Assembly: GCF_900187385.1 (NCBI RefSeq)
Contig: NZ_FYEY01000002.1
Location: 28,067 to 92,066, forward strand
DNA: 64,000 nt
Direction: 5' to 3'
DNA from: Streptomyces sp. 2114.4
GTDB lineage: Bacteria > Actinomycetota > Actinomycetes > Streptomycetales > Streptomycetaceae
Positions 30,954 through 38,596 of this stretch are shown here, in pieces. The first letter of the stretch is position 1. The number at the start of each line of letters is the position of its first letter. The position numbers and the translations under genes are program-made. The notes below the pieces were generated by a model. That model ran no database searches. It was given only the letters and a program-made list of their open reading frames with translations, and was not told the origin of the DNA.

Positions 30954-31744
30954 ACCGCCACCGCCTCAGAAACGCTCGAACGGATCGGGCCGCCAACGTC
31001 GCGGTACGACACACCCGTAGCGATCGCACTGATCGTCCTACGGCAGACCCCGAGCTCCTTGGCCAGCGAGTAATCACTCGCACCAGCAGCCGATCGCCGA
31101 CGGATCGCGACAACCTGCTCATCCGTGAACGGGCGCCGCTTCACCAGCAGCTCCTCCGGAACCGTCTCGCCGCGCTTGACGGCGGAGTGACGCCACTTCG
31201 CGACGTAGTCGAGCGTCGTCCGGGAAGCGAGCCCCATCTGCACGTCGATCGCGGCCCAGCCCAGGCCTTGTCTGCGGTACGCCGCGATCTGCTCGATGCG
31301 GGAATCCGGCCTCTTCGGCAGGATCCGCGACGCAAGCTTCAACGTCACGCCACCTACACCCTCACGCTCGGCGATCTCAGTCAGCGGCCGCCCCGACAGC
31401 ACAGACTCCAAAGCCAGCAGCCGGGCCTCCTCGGCGTCGTACGGCCCGTACCGGCGCGACGAACGCTGCAACCAGGAACGGTCCCCCGCACCCAGGCCGG
31501 CCTTCATGCTGCTGCGCGACACGTTCCCCTGCTCCGACGTCATCGCAGACGAAAGGCACTGGGTGAACAGTGGGCATTCCAGGCAGTAGCCCCGGGCTTC
31601 CTCCTGATCGCTCGCGGAGGCTTCGTCGTCCCACAGTTGCGGGGGCTGGCGGAGGCAGTCTGGCCGGAAGGGCTTGGTGGCATCGGTTCGGGGGTGTGCG
31701 GCCTGTCCCGTAGTGCGGCCGGTGTAGACGGTCGGGGTGCTCAT
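30950..31744 (-). CDS. WhiB-like (Wbl) protein fused to HTH domains
   Basis: 264 aa from ATG 31744. N-terminal Wbl-type Cys arrangement (DCLRQPPQLW ... YCLECPLFTQC: one Cys, then Cys-x-x-Cys-x5-Cys) that in the family holds a 4Fe-4S cluster. An HTH-like middle and the same C-terminal domain as its neighbour follow (FTDEQVVAIRRRSAAGASDY, VCRRTISAIATGVSYRDVGG). Wbl proteins work with sigma factors; this fusion could bind DNA itself. Confidence 0.75.
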   Translation of the reverse strand: MSTPTVYTGRTTGQAAHPRTDATKPFRPDCLRQPPQLWDDEASASDQEEARGYCLECPLFTQCLSSAMTSEQGNVSRSSMKAGLGAGDRSWLQRSSRRYGPYDAEEARLLALESVLSGRPLTEIAEREGVGGVTLKLASRILPKRPDSRIEQIAAYRRQGLGWAAIDVQMGLASRTTLDYVAKWRHSAVKRGETVPEELLVKRRPFTDEQVVAIRRRSAAGASDYSLAKELGVCRRTISAIATGVSYRDVGGPIRSSVSEAVAV

Positions 31745-32283
31745 TCGGGGGCTCCTGCGAGGGTGTAGAGGCGGATGATCGCGCCCGGCTGGTCGAGGGC
31801 TTCGGGGTGTTCGCCGGGGTAGACCTTGCGGATGGCGAGTTCGGTGATCTGGGAGTCGTCGCGGATGACGCCGGCTTCGGAGAGGGAGTCGAGGCAGGCG
31901 CGGGCGTGGTGGTCGATGTCGCTGGATGATCGGGTGATGGGCCAGGTGCGGCGCCGCTTCGGTGCGCTCTTCGGCTTGGGGACGGTGATGGTGATCTCTA
32001 CGGCGGTGGGGGTGTTGGCGTAGAGGCCGTGTTGGTCTTTGGCTACTCGGCAGGTGAGGCAGATGCCGCCCCAGTCGGTGTAGCCGTGGCATCCGGTGGT
32101 GTCGCGGGTGGCGAGGATGATTGCTCGGCGCCAGGGCTTGAGGCGTTTTTCGTTGGTGTGGCGGGCTCCGCGGCCTTTGCCGTTGAAGCTGATGGCTCCT
32201 TGGCCGGCGGGTTCGCCGTGGATGACGATGGCGGCTCGGTGGTCCCAGGTGGGTGCCGTGGGCTCGGGGGCGGTGAGGGTCAC
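31741..32283 (-). CDS. RusA-like Holliday-junction resolvase
   Basis: 180 aa from GTG 32283 (GTGA overlap). C-terminal half carries SSDIDHHARACLDSLSEAGV then IRDDSQITELAIRKVYPGE, the Asp-x-Asp ... Asp-Asp ... Lys pattern of RusA, which uses Mg2+ to cut four-way junctions. An N-terminal insertion with CHGYTDWGGICLTCRVAKDQ (possible zinc site) is unusual. Confidence 0.8.
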   Translation of the reverse strand: MTLTAPEPTAPTWDHRAAIVIHGEPAGQGAISFNGKGRGARHTNEKRLKPWRRAIILATRDTTGCHGYTDWGGICLTCRVAKDQHGLYANTPTAVEITITVPKPKSAPKRRRTWPITRSSSDIDHHARACLDSLSEAGVIRDDSQITELAIRKVYPGEHPEALDQPGAIIRLYTLAGAPE

Positions 32284-32618
32284 TGGTCGGTCCCGAGGAT
32301 CTGGCAAGCGACGGCCAGTGCGTGATGGTTGGCCCCGATCTGTTCGGCGTCCTCGGCGGCACTGGCAAGCCAGTCGGCGAGCGCCAAGCCGAGAGCAGGC
32401 CCCATGGTGGCGATGTACTGGTTGACGTCTTCGAGGTGGGAGGCCCAGGTTTCAATCAGGACGCCGGGTCGCTCGGGGTGGTCGAGGACGACTGCGGAGA
32501 GGCTTCCCTTGGTGTGGCCGGGTGCCCAGGTGGTCCGGTCTTCGTAGGTGGCACCGTTTGCGAGGGCGCGGAGCTTGTCGGCTGCGGCGCGGAGAGTGTC
32601 GGCAGGGTTGGTGGTCAT
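32280..32618 (-). CDS. Unknown helical protein
   Basis: 112 aa from ATG 32618. DTLRAAADKLRALANGATYE start, ATMGPALGLALADWLASAAE end; a widespread type of small Streptomyces phage/prophage protein of unknown function. Overlaps neighbours by four bases. Confidence 0.6.
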   Translation of the reverse strand: MTTNPADTLRAAADKLRALANGATYEDRTTWAPGHTKGSLSAVVLDHPERPGVLIETWASHLEDVNQYIATMGPALGLALADWLASAAEDAEQIGANHHALAVACQILGTDQ

Positions 32619-32848
32619 GGGGTGCGCTCCTGGATGTATTGGTGGAGGGGTACGGGGCCGTGGGGTCCGGCGCGGAGGTGGGTGGCGTGGCCGCGGGCGT
32701 GGCCTATGTGAACGGCGCCGCAAAAGTCGCAGCGGTATTCGTCGAAGGGGCCAGCGCCTTCTCCGCGGAGTTGGCGGGCGCGGCGGCGGCCTGTTCGCCT
32801 GCTGGGGAATTCGGTCTTGAGGTAGCAGGCCACCAGGTAGGCGTTCAT
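32615..32848 (-). CDS. Small basic protein with zinc-like motif
   Basis: 77 aa. Basic N-terminus (RRTGRRRARQLRGEG), then YRCDFCGAVHIGHARGHATH with two Cys and several His that could bind zinc. Overlaps both neighbours. Confidence 0.5.
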   Translation of the reverse strand: MNAYLVACYLKTEFPSRRTGRRRARQLRGEGAGPFDEYRCDFCGAVHIGHARGHATHLRAGPHGPVPLHQYIQERTP

Positions 32849-33036
32849 CGCGGGGCCAACCCGAGGATGATGACGGAGGTGCAGGGCCAGATGACGGGGC
32901 CGGGCCAGTCGCGCCCTTTGGTGTCGTACCTGTAGCAGCGGGCGCAGATGGCGGGGCCGGTCTGGGTGTCGCGCGGCTCATGGCCGAAGGTCTCTCCAGA
33001 TGGCTTCATGCTGCGCGGGTTGTTGGCGGCGGACAC
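32845..33036 (-). CDS. Unknown small protein
   Basis: 63 aa from GTG 33036 (AAGGAGG before it); ATG 33009 is an alternative. CARCYRYDTKGRDWPGPVIW suggests a Cys pair. Unknown. Confidence 0.45.
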   Translation of the reverse strand: MSAANNPRSMKPSGETFGHEPRDTQTGPAICARCYRYDTKGRDWPGPVIWPCTSVIILGLAPR

Positions 33037-33200
33037 GCTGCCTCCTTGGTGGGTGCGGGTAGGCCGGCGGCTTGGGCGCAGGCGATACGTGCGTCTCGGT
33101 CGTAGGCGGGGTTGTGGATGAAGGCCGCGATGGCTGCGATGGTGTGGCGGGCGGCGGCGAGTTGGTCTTCGGTGGCGCGGAGGGCCGCGCGGTCAGTCAC
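33006..33200 (-). CDS. Unknown small helical protein
   Basis: 64 aa from GTG 33200, overlapping the stop of the upstream gene. LRATEDQLAAARHTIAAIAA helix followed by FIHNPAYDRDARIACAQAAG. Unrecognised. Confidence 0.5.
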   Translation of the reverse strand: MTDRAALRATEDQLAAARHTIAAIAAFIHNPAYDRDARIACAQAAGLPAPTKEAACPPPTTRAA

Positions 33201-33546
33201 CGCGGGCTGCCAGGGCGTGTGCTGCGGGGCCGCTCTTGCGGTAGAGGAACCGGCCGCCCTGGTCGTGGATGGCGTCGTGGAGTTCGTACACGAAGACGGC
33301 GGTGTCGATGCGGAGCTGCTCGGCGGTGCGGGTCCAGTCGGTGAGGTGCCTGATGGCCTTGGCTGCGTTGTGGGCGTGGGGCTCGTAGGTGAAGGAGCCG
33401 AGGATGAGTCCGGAGTGGTGGGAGAGAACCCAGGCGTCGCTGTCGTGGGCGCGGTGGACGTAGAGGCCGTCGGTGTCGGTGGGGTGGGCTTGGACGGGGA
33501 TGGGGCCGGCGCTGGTCTGGAGGACGAGGGTGTGGGTGTCGGCCAT
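33193..33546 (-). CDS. Unknown small protein
   Basis: 117 aa. Beta-rich start (LVLQTSAGPIPVQAHPTDTD) and a helical end (FVYELHDAIHDQGGRFLYRK). No motif. Confidence 0.55.
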   Translation of the reverse strand: MADTHTLVLQTSAGPIPVQAHPTDTDGLYVHRAHDSDAWVLSHHSGLILGSFTYEPHAHNAAKAIRHLTDWTRTAEQLRIDTAVFVYELHDAIHDQGGRFLYRKSGPAAHALAARGD

Positions 33547-33610
33547 GCGGGCTCCTGGTGGCTGTGTGGGGTGCCGGGCGGTGGTGGCCGCCCGGCGGGT
33601 GGGGCTCGGG

Positions 33611-34006
33611 TCACGCGGCCGGCTCGGGCGGGCAGGCGCAGATGCAGCCGGGGAGGGTGAAGGCGGAGTCCACGTCGAGGTCGAGGTACTGGTGACGCTG
33701 CTCGGCGAGCTGGGCTTCCTTGAAGCGGAGGGCGGCCTGCTCTGCGGCCGTACGGACGGAGTAGGTGCCGTCCGGATGCCGGAGGATGGTGTCGCCGAAC
33801 TTGGCGACGATCCGGGGTTGCCGGGTCTCTCCGGTTCCGATGCGGAGGCCGACGACCTGGAGATTGCCGTCGACGGTCTGCCAGTAGCCCTTGGCGTAGA
33901 TGCCGTCGCGGTCGATCTGGTCGTCGATCTGGTTGAGGTTGTAGCGGCTGAGCTGCCACTCGGTGGCGACGGGGGCGGGGCGGTCGAGGGTGGTCATCAC
34001 AGTCAT
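33611..34006 (-). CDS. Unknown small protein with Cys-rich C-terminus
   Basis: 131 aa. QLSRYNLNQIDDQIDRDGIY, VVGLRIGTGETRQPRIVAKF, ending LPGCICACPPEPAA. Not recognised. Confidence 0.55.
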   Translation of the reverse strand: MTVMTTLDRPAPVATEWQLSRYNLNQIDDQIDRDGIYAKGYWQTVDGNLQVVGLRIGTGETRQPRIVAKFGDTILRHPDGTYSVRTAAEQAALRFKEAQLAEQRHQYLDLDVDSAFTLPGCICACPPEPAA

Positions 34007-34043
34007 CTCCGTTGATCACTGAGGGGTGGGTGGTGGTGCGGGT

Positions 34044-34241
34044 TCAGCGGGCGCTGTCGCGGAGGGCGGCGTTGACGGCGGTGGTGTTGAGGTAGCCGTC
34101 GGAGTAGCCCTGGGCATAGAGCGGGTCGTACTGCTCAGCCATGGCGATGCGGGCGTGGGCTCGGCGGGAGGGGAGGCCGGTGAGGGCGGCGAGTCCGCCG
34201 TCGAGGTATCCGTCCTCGAAGGAGTTGTCGGGGGCGTTCAT
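34044..34241 (-). CDS. Unknown small protein
   Basis: 65 aa from ATG 34241. Two short repeats of Asp-Gly-Tyr (FEDGYLDGG and YSDGYLNTT). Unknown. Confidence 0.5.
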   Translation of the reverse strand: MNAPDNSFEDGYLDGGLAALTGLPSRRAHARIAMAEQYDPLYAQGYSDGYLNTTAVNAALRDSAR

Positions 34242-34284
34242 GTGGGGCTCCTTGGTCAGTGGAGTCATGGCAGGGCAGGGCAGG

Positions 34285-34512
34285 TCAGGTGAGGTGGTGC
34301 AGAGCCATCTGGAGCGGGCACTTGCCAGTGGGCTGGCAGCCGTCGGGCAGGTCGCTGGAATGTCTGGCGATGGCCTCAAGGTCCGGGTTGTCTTCGAGGA
34401 GCTTCTCGGCGGTGCTGTCCCCGGCGGACTGGGCCAGTCGGAACAGGAAGTCCTGGAGGATGTTGGCGCGGTAGGCGTGCAGTAGGCCGCCGTTGCAGGG
34501 CTCGTTGGTCAT
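34285..34512 (-). CDS. Unknown small helical protein
   Basis: 75 aa, helix RANILQDFLFRLAQSAGDST and a Cys-containing tail. Unknown. Confidence 0.5.
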   Translation of the reverse strand: MTNEPCNGGLLHAYRANILQDFLFRLAQSAGDSTAEKLLEDNPDLEAIARHSSDLPDGCQPTGKCPLQMALHHLT

Positions 34513-34536
34513 GGGGTTCCTTGGGCCGGGGCGGGG

Positions 34537-34959
34537 TCAGGCGGCGAGGGCGGTGGCCGCGTCGAGGGTGTCGGCGGTGCGGAGGATGCGGCCGATGACC
34601 TCGTCGGTGGTGAGCAGTCGGGTCCCGAAGACCGGGATGGTGGCGGCCCAGTTGGAGACGTGCTCGATGTAGTCGGACACCACGACGCCGGGGGCGATGG
34701 GGGTGAAGCATGGGGCGCTGTCGAGGTGGTCGGACATTGCGCGGATCGCGGCCATCGCGGGGGCCGAGCACTCGATGAAGCCGATGGAGTAGTCCTCGTC
34801 GAAGGCGAAGACCTTCAGTTCCTTGCCGTGGGCGGCGACGTAGATGGCGGCGCAGATGTCGAGGCTGCCGTCGGGGGCGGCGAACTGGTCGCCGGTGTGA
34901 AGGCCGCGTTCGGTGAGGATGCGGGCGGCGTAGCGGAGGATGGCGGCGGTTTCGAGCAT
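34537..34959 (-). CDS. DUF6197-like protein
   Basis: 140 aa. ILRYAARILTERGLHTGDQF then DGSLDICAAIYVAAHG match the start of DUF6197 proteins (helix, Gly-Trp/His-Thr-Gly, then a Cys-Ala-Ala segment). Function unknown; distant relative of the 1608-2126 protein. Confidence 0.55.
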   Translation of the reverse strand: MLETAAILRYAARILTERGLHTGDQFAAPDGSLDICAAIYVAAHGKELKVFAFDEDYSIGFIECSAPAMAAIRAMSDHLDSAPCFTPIAPGVVVSDYIEHVSNWAATIPVFGTRLLTTDEVIGRILRTADTLDAATALAA

Positions 34960-35093
34960 GGCTGAGCTCCTTGCGGTGTCGCGGGGTGGTGTCCGGCCCG
35001 GCCGGGGGAGCTACTGCCGCCGGGTTGGTGAGGTGGGGGCCGCCGGGTGTTCGACCGGGGCCGGGCCGGAGATGGTGGGGAGCGCCGCGCTGG

Positions 35094-35459
35094 CTAGTCG
35101 CCGAGGCTGCGGTGCTCGTCGGTGCAGGTGCCGCACTGGATGACCGGCCCGTATCCGGAATGGTCCTCGGAGCACAGGGTGGCGGCGGTGATGCGGTCGC
35201 AGTCCTCGGGGCAGTTCTCGCAGGTGCAGGCGACGAGGGTGTCGCCGGCGGGGAGCTGGATGCCGAGGAAGAGGGCGGCGGTGGCGTGGGCCAGGAGCAG
35301 TTCGGCTACGACGTTGGCGCCTTGCTCAGCAGCCGCTTCGAGGTCGGTGCTGAGGGTTTCGAGGCTGTGCCAGCCGTTCTGCTGCTGGGGGGTGAGGTCT
35401 CGGTAGGAGATCGCGGTGGCGGTGCTGGTGTGCACGGGCCTGTCCAGCGTGATGGTCAT
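35094..35459 (-). CDS. Unknown protein with C-terminal zinc-like cluster
   Basis: 121 aa from ATG 35459, first gene after family A copy 4. Helical middle; C-terminal VACTCENCPEDCDRITAATL ... CSEDHSGYGPVIQCGTC has eight Cys/His candidates for one or two zinc sites. Confidence 0.55.
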   Translation of the reverse strand: MTITLDRPVHTSTATAISYRDLTPQQQNGWHSLETLSTDLEAAAEQGANVVAELLLAHATAALFLGIQLPAGDTLVACTCENCPEDCDRITAATLCSEDHSGYGPVIQCGTCTDEHRSLGD

Positions 35460-35518
35460 GTCAGCTCCAGGAGCTTGTACTCGGAGGGGCTTTGGGGCCT
35501 CTCCTTGTCGGCTCTACG

Positions 35519-35554
35519 AGCATGACAGATTTCGAGGGTTAACACAACAGGTTC
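35519..35554 (-). promoter_or_regulatory. Family A promoter-like element, copy 4
   Basis: Read leftward: GAACCTG (35554-35548), TTGTGT, a 17-base spacer with ACCCTCGAAATCTGT, CATGCT (35524-35519). It is 60 bases before the 35459 start. Confidence 0.65.
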
Positions 35555-35580
35555 AGTGAAGTTAATGTGCGCGGGCATGG

Positions 35581-35618
35581 CACAGCCCCCGCCCTCCGAA
35601 TGGAGAACAGGGGCTGTG
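35581..35618. terminator. Hairpin terminator
   Basis: 9-base stem CACAGCCCC / GGGGCTGTG, directly upstream of family A copy 4, ending the leftward transcript of the 35636 gene. Confidence 0.55.
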
Positions 35619-35635
35619 GTGTGGCGTATTGGCTG

Positions 35636-35863
35636 CTAGGGGGCTGCGTGCAGGCGATCAGCCTCGTCCCGCTGCGCTTCGAGAATGTCGGTGAAGCTCA
35701 CGTAGTCCCTCCCTCGCCTGCGGGCCACTGGGATGCCGTACCGCTTGATCCAGCGCCTCACCTTGGTCTCCGACACGGGGTGGGGCGTGGGCCTCAGGAG
35801 CTGGACTATCTCCTTCAGGGTCACGAGGTCAGCGGCGTCTACGGCGGGGAGTGGGGTTGCCAT
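35636..35863 (-). CDS. Excisionase-like small HTH protein
   Basis: 75 aa from ATG 35863 (GTG 35869 also possible). VTLKEIVQLLRPTPHPVSET then KVRRWIKRYGIPVARRRGRD is a MerR/excisionase-type winged helix. Could be the directionality partner of the integrase at 54584, but it is far away and the link is untested. Confidence 0.6.
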   Translation of the reverse strand: MATPLPAVDAADLVTLKEIVQLLRPTPHPVSETKVRRWIKRYGIPVARRRGRDYVSFTDILEAQRDEADRLHAAP

Positions 35864-35994
35864 GGCCACGAGGGGCTCCCGGTTTCGGATGGGCCGTGCG
35901 GTCGCAGCGCCGACCGGCCGAAGCGGGGTATCTCTGGTGTGGTGCGCCGCGGTTGTGGAGTCCGCGGATCGTGCGGGTGGTGCGGGCCAGCGCG

Positions 35995-36552
35995 TCAGGT
36001 GGCGGTGCGCTGGAGTGCGGCGACGCGGGCGACGTGGCGCTCGCAGATCTGCTGGAGGGACCAACGCGACGGGAGGCCCACCGTGTCGTGGCAACGCCTG
36101 TTGGCGCACAGGACGACCCAGTCGGCGCGGCTCCACATGAGGCCCCAGCAGCGGCAGGTGGGACACGACTCGAACCGGACCACGGCGGTCACGGGGGCTG
36201 TGTCGCCCGCGTGGAGGGAGTGTTCCAGGCTCTGGCGGAGCATCAGGGCGTCGCGGACTTGCTGTTTTTCGGCGGGCAGGTGCGCGGTGACTTCCTCGGA
36301 CCAGGCGTAGAAGGCCTCAGGGGTCCGGGGCGCGGGCCCGGCGGTCGGGACGGCCGTGTAGGTGTGGGCGGCCATCTCATGCACGGCGACTTCGATGTGG
36401 TCGAGGACGTCGAGGTCGATGAGCGCCGGCGAATGTGACTGAGTGGCGCGGCGTGTACTGCTGGATGGCCGTTTCGTCGGCGTGAGGTGCTCGACGCGTA
36501 GGGTGCGCAGTCGCTGTGCGGCTGTGGTGCTGTAGCTGTCGTCTCCGCCCAT
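35995..36552 (-). CDS. Unknown 185-aa protein with Cys motifs
   Basis: ATG 36552 (MGGDDSYSTT), GGGAGA before it. Helical core (IEVAVHEMAAHTYTAVPTAG; QQVRDALMLRQSLEHSLHAG) and a C-terminal CPTCRCWGLMW ... CANRRCHD zinc-ribbon-like part. Unrecognised. Confidence 0.55.
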   Translation of the reverse strand: MGGDDSYSTTAAQRLRTLRVEHLTPTKRPSSSTRRATQSHSPALIDLDVLDHIEVAVHEMAAHTYTAVPTAGPAPRTPEAFYAWSEEVTAHLPAEKQQVRDALMLRQSLEHSLHAGDTAPVTAVVRFESCPTCRCWGLMWSRADWVVLCANRRCHDTVGLPSRWSLQQICERHVARVAALQRTAT

Positions 36553-36768
36553 GGTCTCCCCGATCCGCAGGCGGTCCGTGTGCTGCGCTGTGGGGTGGGG
36601 GGCACCATGCGGGCGCGCGGACCGGAATGTCTCACTCCCGGCTATTTCCGGACGCCCAATAATGGCATGACTTTGTCTCGCATTGAACAAGTTGCGACTA
36701 ACGATCTACGTAGCGTGGTGGGCGTTTCCGATTCGTCACAGGTGACGGCCCGCCCGGCGACTGTGCCG

Positions 36769-37044
36769 CTACAGACTGTGATTCCCCGTCAGGTGGGCGG
36801 GCACGAGAGCAGCCGCGTCGAGATAGGCCCGAAGACGACGGTGCTCCTCCTCCCCCAGCTTCCCGGTCTTGAAGGTGCCGTCCACGATGATCCGCGCTAC
36901 GGCATCGACGGCCACCTCGTAGGCCGCGGCGGTCGCCGGGTCCGAAAGAGACATGCCGCGGGAGAGGTAGAGGGACTGGATGGCGATGGCGAGCCGGTCG
37001 TCGGGGCTGCCGGCCGCGGGTGGGGTGGGGGTGGCGCTGGTCAT
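36769..37044 (-). CDS. Unknown small helical protein
   Basis: 91 aa from ATG 37044 with GGAGGAGG before it; the longer open frame upstream has no coding character. DDRLAIAIQSLYLSRGMSLS and YEVAVDAVARIIVDGTFKTG. Unknown. Confidence 0.5.
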   Translation of the reverse strand: MTSATPTPPAAGSPDDRLAIAIQSLYLSRGMSLSDPATAAAYEVAVDAVARIIVDGTFKTGKLGEEEHRRLRAYLDAAALVPAHLTGNHSL

Positions 37045-37588
37045 GGGCGCCTCCTCCACTGCTCGCAGGTGGCCGCGTCGGCTGGGCGGGGTGGTGAGGG
37101 CTTGGGCTGGCGGTGTGGTGCCTGCCGGCTGGCGTCCGGGCATGGGCTCTCCACTCGGGGTCCGGCGGTGGGAAGGAGGGCGCTGTGGTCGTGGAGAGGC
37201 GGGGCCGCCGGTGATCCCTGCCTGGACAAAGAGTGCCATTGGAACCCGCAGGGCGGTAAGGCAAGCCCAAGTATTGATACGGAAGTGACGAAGCACGGGG
37301 GGCGTTTCAGCCCCGTTCTGGGGGCGCACGCCTGTCGCGGCATGGGTCGGGCCCGGTCGGTGTCTAGTCGACCGGGCCCGGTGCCTCTGTACCCGCGGGA
37401 CGGAGTTTTGCCGACAACATCCCGCGGCCGCCAGAAGCGGAGACCTCACGAGCACGCGGCCCGCCAGATGCGGACAGCATAGCCCCAGACCTCTCCACGC
37501 AGGCCAGGGCATTGCCCCGAAACGCAAAAAGCAGCCCCGCTCCCCCACCGTGAAAGTGAGGGAACGGGGCCGCTGGCAACCGCTTCGT
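37045..37588. other. 544-base gap without a convincing gene
   Basis: No frame here has good coding character or a ribosome site. It holds two strong hairpins: 37348-37380 (12-base stem CGGGCCCGGTCG with complement) and about 37530-37573 (CCCCG/CGGGG around a CAC...GTG inner stem), the latter ending the parAB transcript. The part near 37050-37300 probably carries the promoter of the 36769-37044 gene. Confidence 0.5.
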
Positions 37589-38596
37589 TCAGATGAGCTT
37601 CTGACCTTCCTGCATCAGCCGCTCGAACTCTTCCGGCGTCATCCGCGCGCGCAGGATCCGCAGTACGTCTGACCAACTGTGAAACGGCATCGACTCCACC
37701 GGCGCCTCCTCCGGGTGGACGTCTACTCCCTCGGAAGTGATAACGGCGTTATCACTCGGCGCCGACGGTGGTGCTGACGAAGCCTCTGGCAAGGTCCGGG
37801 GGGTGACGGTGATAACGGCGTTATCACCCGCAGCCTCAGGGGTCCCCTCTTGCCGGTCCTTGCGCTTCTCCGCCTTCTTCGTGGCCTCCGCGGCCCGCTC
37901 GTCGGCCTTCTCCCTCTGCTGCTGCGGCGGCAGCTTGCTGAGGCCCCGTACGTGCTCAACCTTCCGAGCGCCGGCATCCAGGTCCGCCTGGAGCGTGGGG
38001 TCCAGCTGGAGCAGGGAGAGGCGTTGCGAGATGAACGCCTGGGTGATGCCCAGGCGCTGGGCGGCCTTGCGCTGCGATCCGTAGAACGCGACGAGTTTCT
38101 CGAGGGCGGCAGCCTCTTCCAGCTCACTCATGTTCTCGCGGTGCGCGTTGGCAACGTATGCGGCCTCGAGGAGCTTCTCGTCGGAGACAGCGAAGGCGTC
38201 ATCGAGGCTGTACTTGATCTCCTTCAAGCCGGCTTCGCGCGCCGCGGCAAGGCGCCGGTGTCCGTCAACAACGACGTACTGTGCGCCTCCCTCGAGCTCG
38301 CCGGAACGGTCGGGACGCTCGGCAAGGTAGGCATCGACGGTGACGACGCTAATGGGGTTGACCAGGCCCACCTCGAGGAGAGTCTGCGCAAGGTCGGAGA
38401 CGTCCCCGAGGGCTTCACGCGGGTTGTCCGGGTTCTCGCTGATCAGGTGCGTGGGCAGCTTTGAGTTGGGCCGGCCGCCGGCTCCCTCAGTGGGGGCTTC
38501 GGTGGCAGCAGCCATGGCGGCTCGGCGAGCGCTCACCGCAGGAGCGGCGTGGGAGAACGACGTGGAAGCCGCCAGCCTAGAGGTCCTGCTGCTCAC
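37589..38596 (-). CDS. parB: ParB partition protein
   Basis: 335 aa, overlapping parA by four bases. ParB/Srx-type core: YVVVDGHRRLAAAREAG with GHRR at 112-115, NAHRENMSELEEA (150-162), HTH (SQRKAAQRLGITQAFISQRL, about 174-193), helical C-terminal dimerisation part. In the family this binds parS and spreads as a CTP clamp. Two parS-like palindromes lie inside the gene and are read as DNAVIT (residues 258-263 and 282-287) in the linker before the C-terminus. Confidence 0.9.
   Translation of the reverse strand: MSSRTSRLAASTSFSHAAPAVSARRAAMAAATEAPTEGAGGRPNSKLPTHLISENPDNPREALGDVSDLAQTLLEVGLVNPISVVTVDAYLAERPDRSGELEGGAQYVVVDGHRRLAAAREAGLKEIKYSLDDAFAVSDEKLLEAAYVANAHRENMSELEEAAALEKLVAFYGSQRKAAQRLGITQAFISQRLSLLQLDPTLQADLDAGARKVEHVRGLSKLPPQQQREKADERAAEATKKAEKRKDRQEGTPEAAGDNAVITVTPRTLPEASSAPPSAPSDNAVITSEGVDVHPEEAPVESMPFHSWSDVLRILRARMTPEEFERLMQEGQKLI
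37737..37755. promoter_or_regulatory. parS: parS-like palindrome, copy 1 (inside parB)
   Basis: GTGATAACG-G-CGTTATCAC, perfect 9-base arms, extended to 21 bases by A/T flanks. It is read on the minus strand as Ser-Asp-Asn-Ala-Val-Ile-Thr. Confidence 0.75.
37809..37827. promoter_or_regulatory. parS: parS-like palindrome, copy 2 (inside parB)
   Basis: Same 19 bases, 72 bases from copy 1 (exactly 24 codons), flanked by G/C. It is read as Gly-Asp-Asn-Ala-Val-Ile-Thr. Confidence 0.75.
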
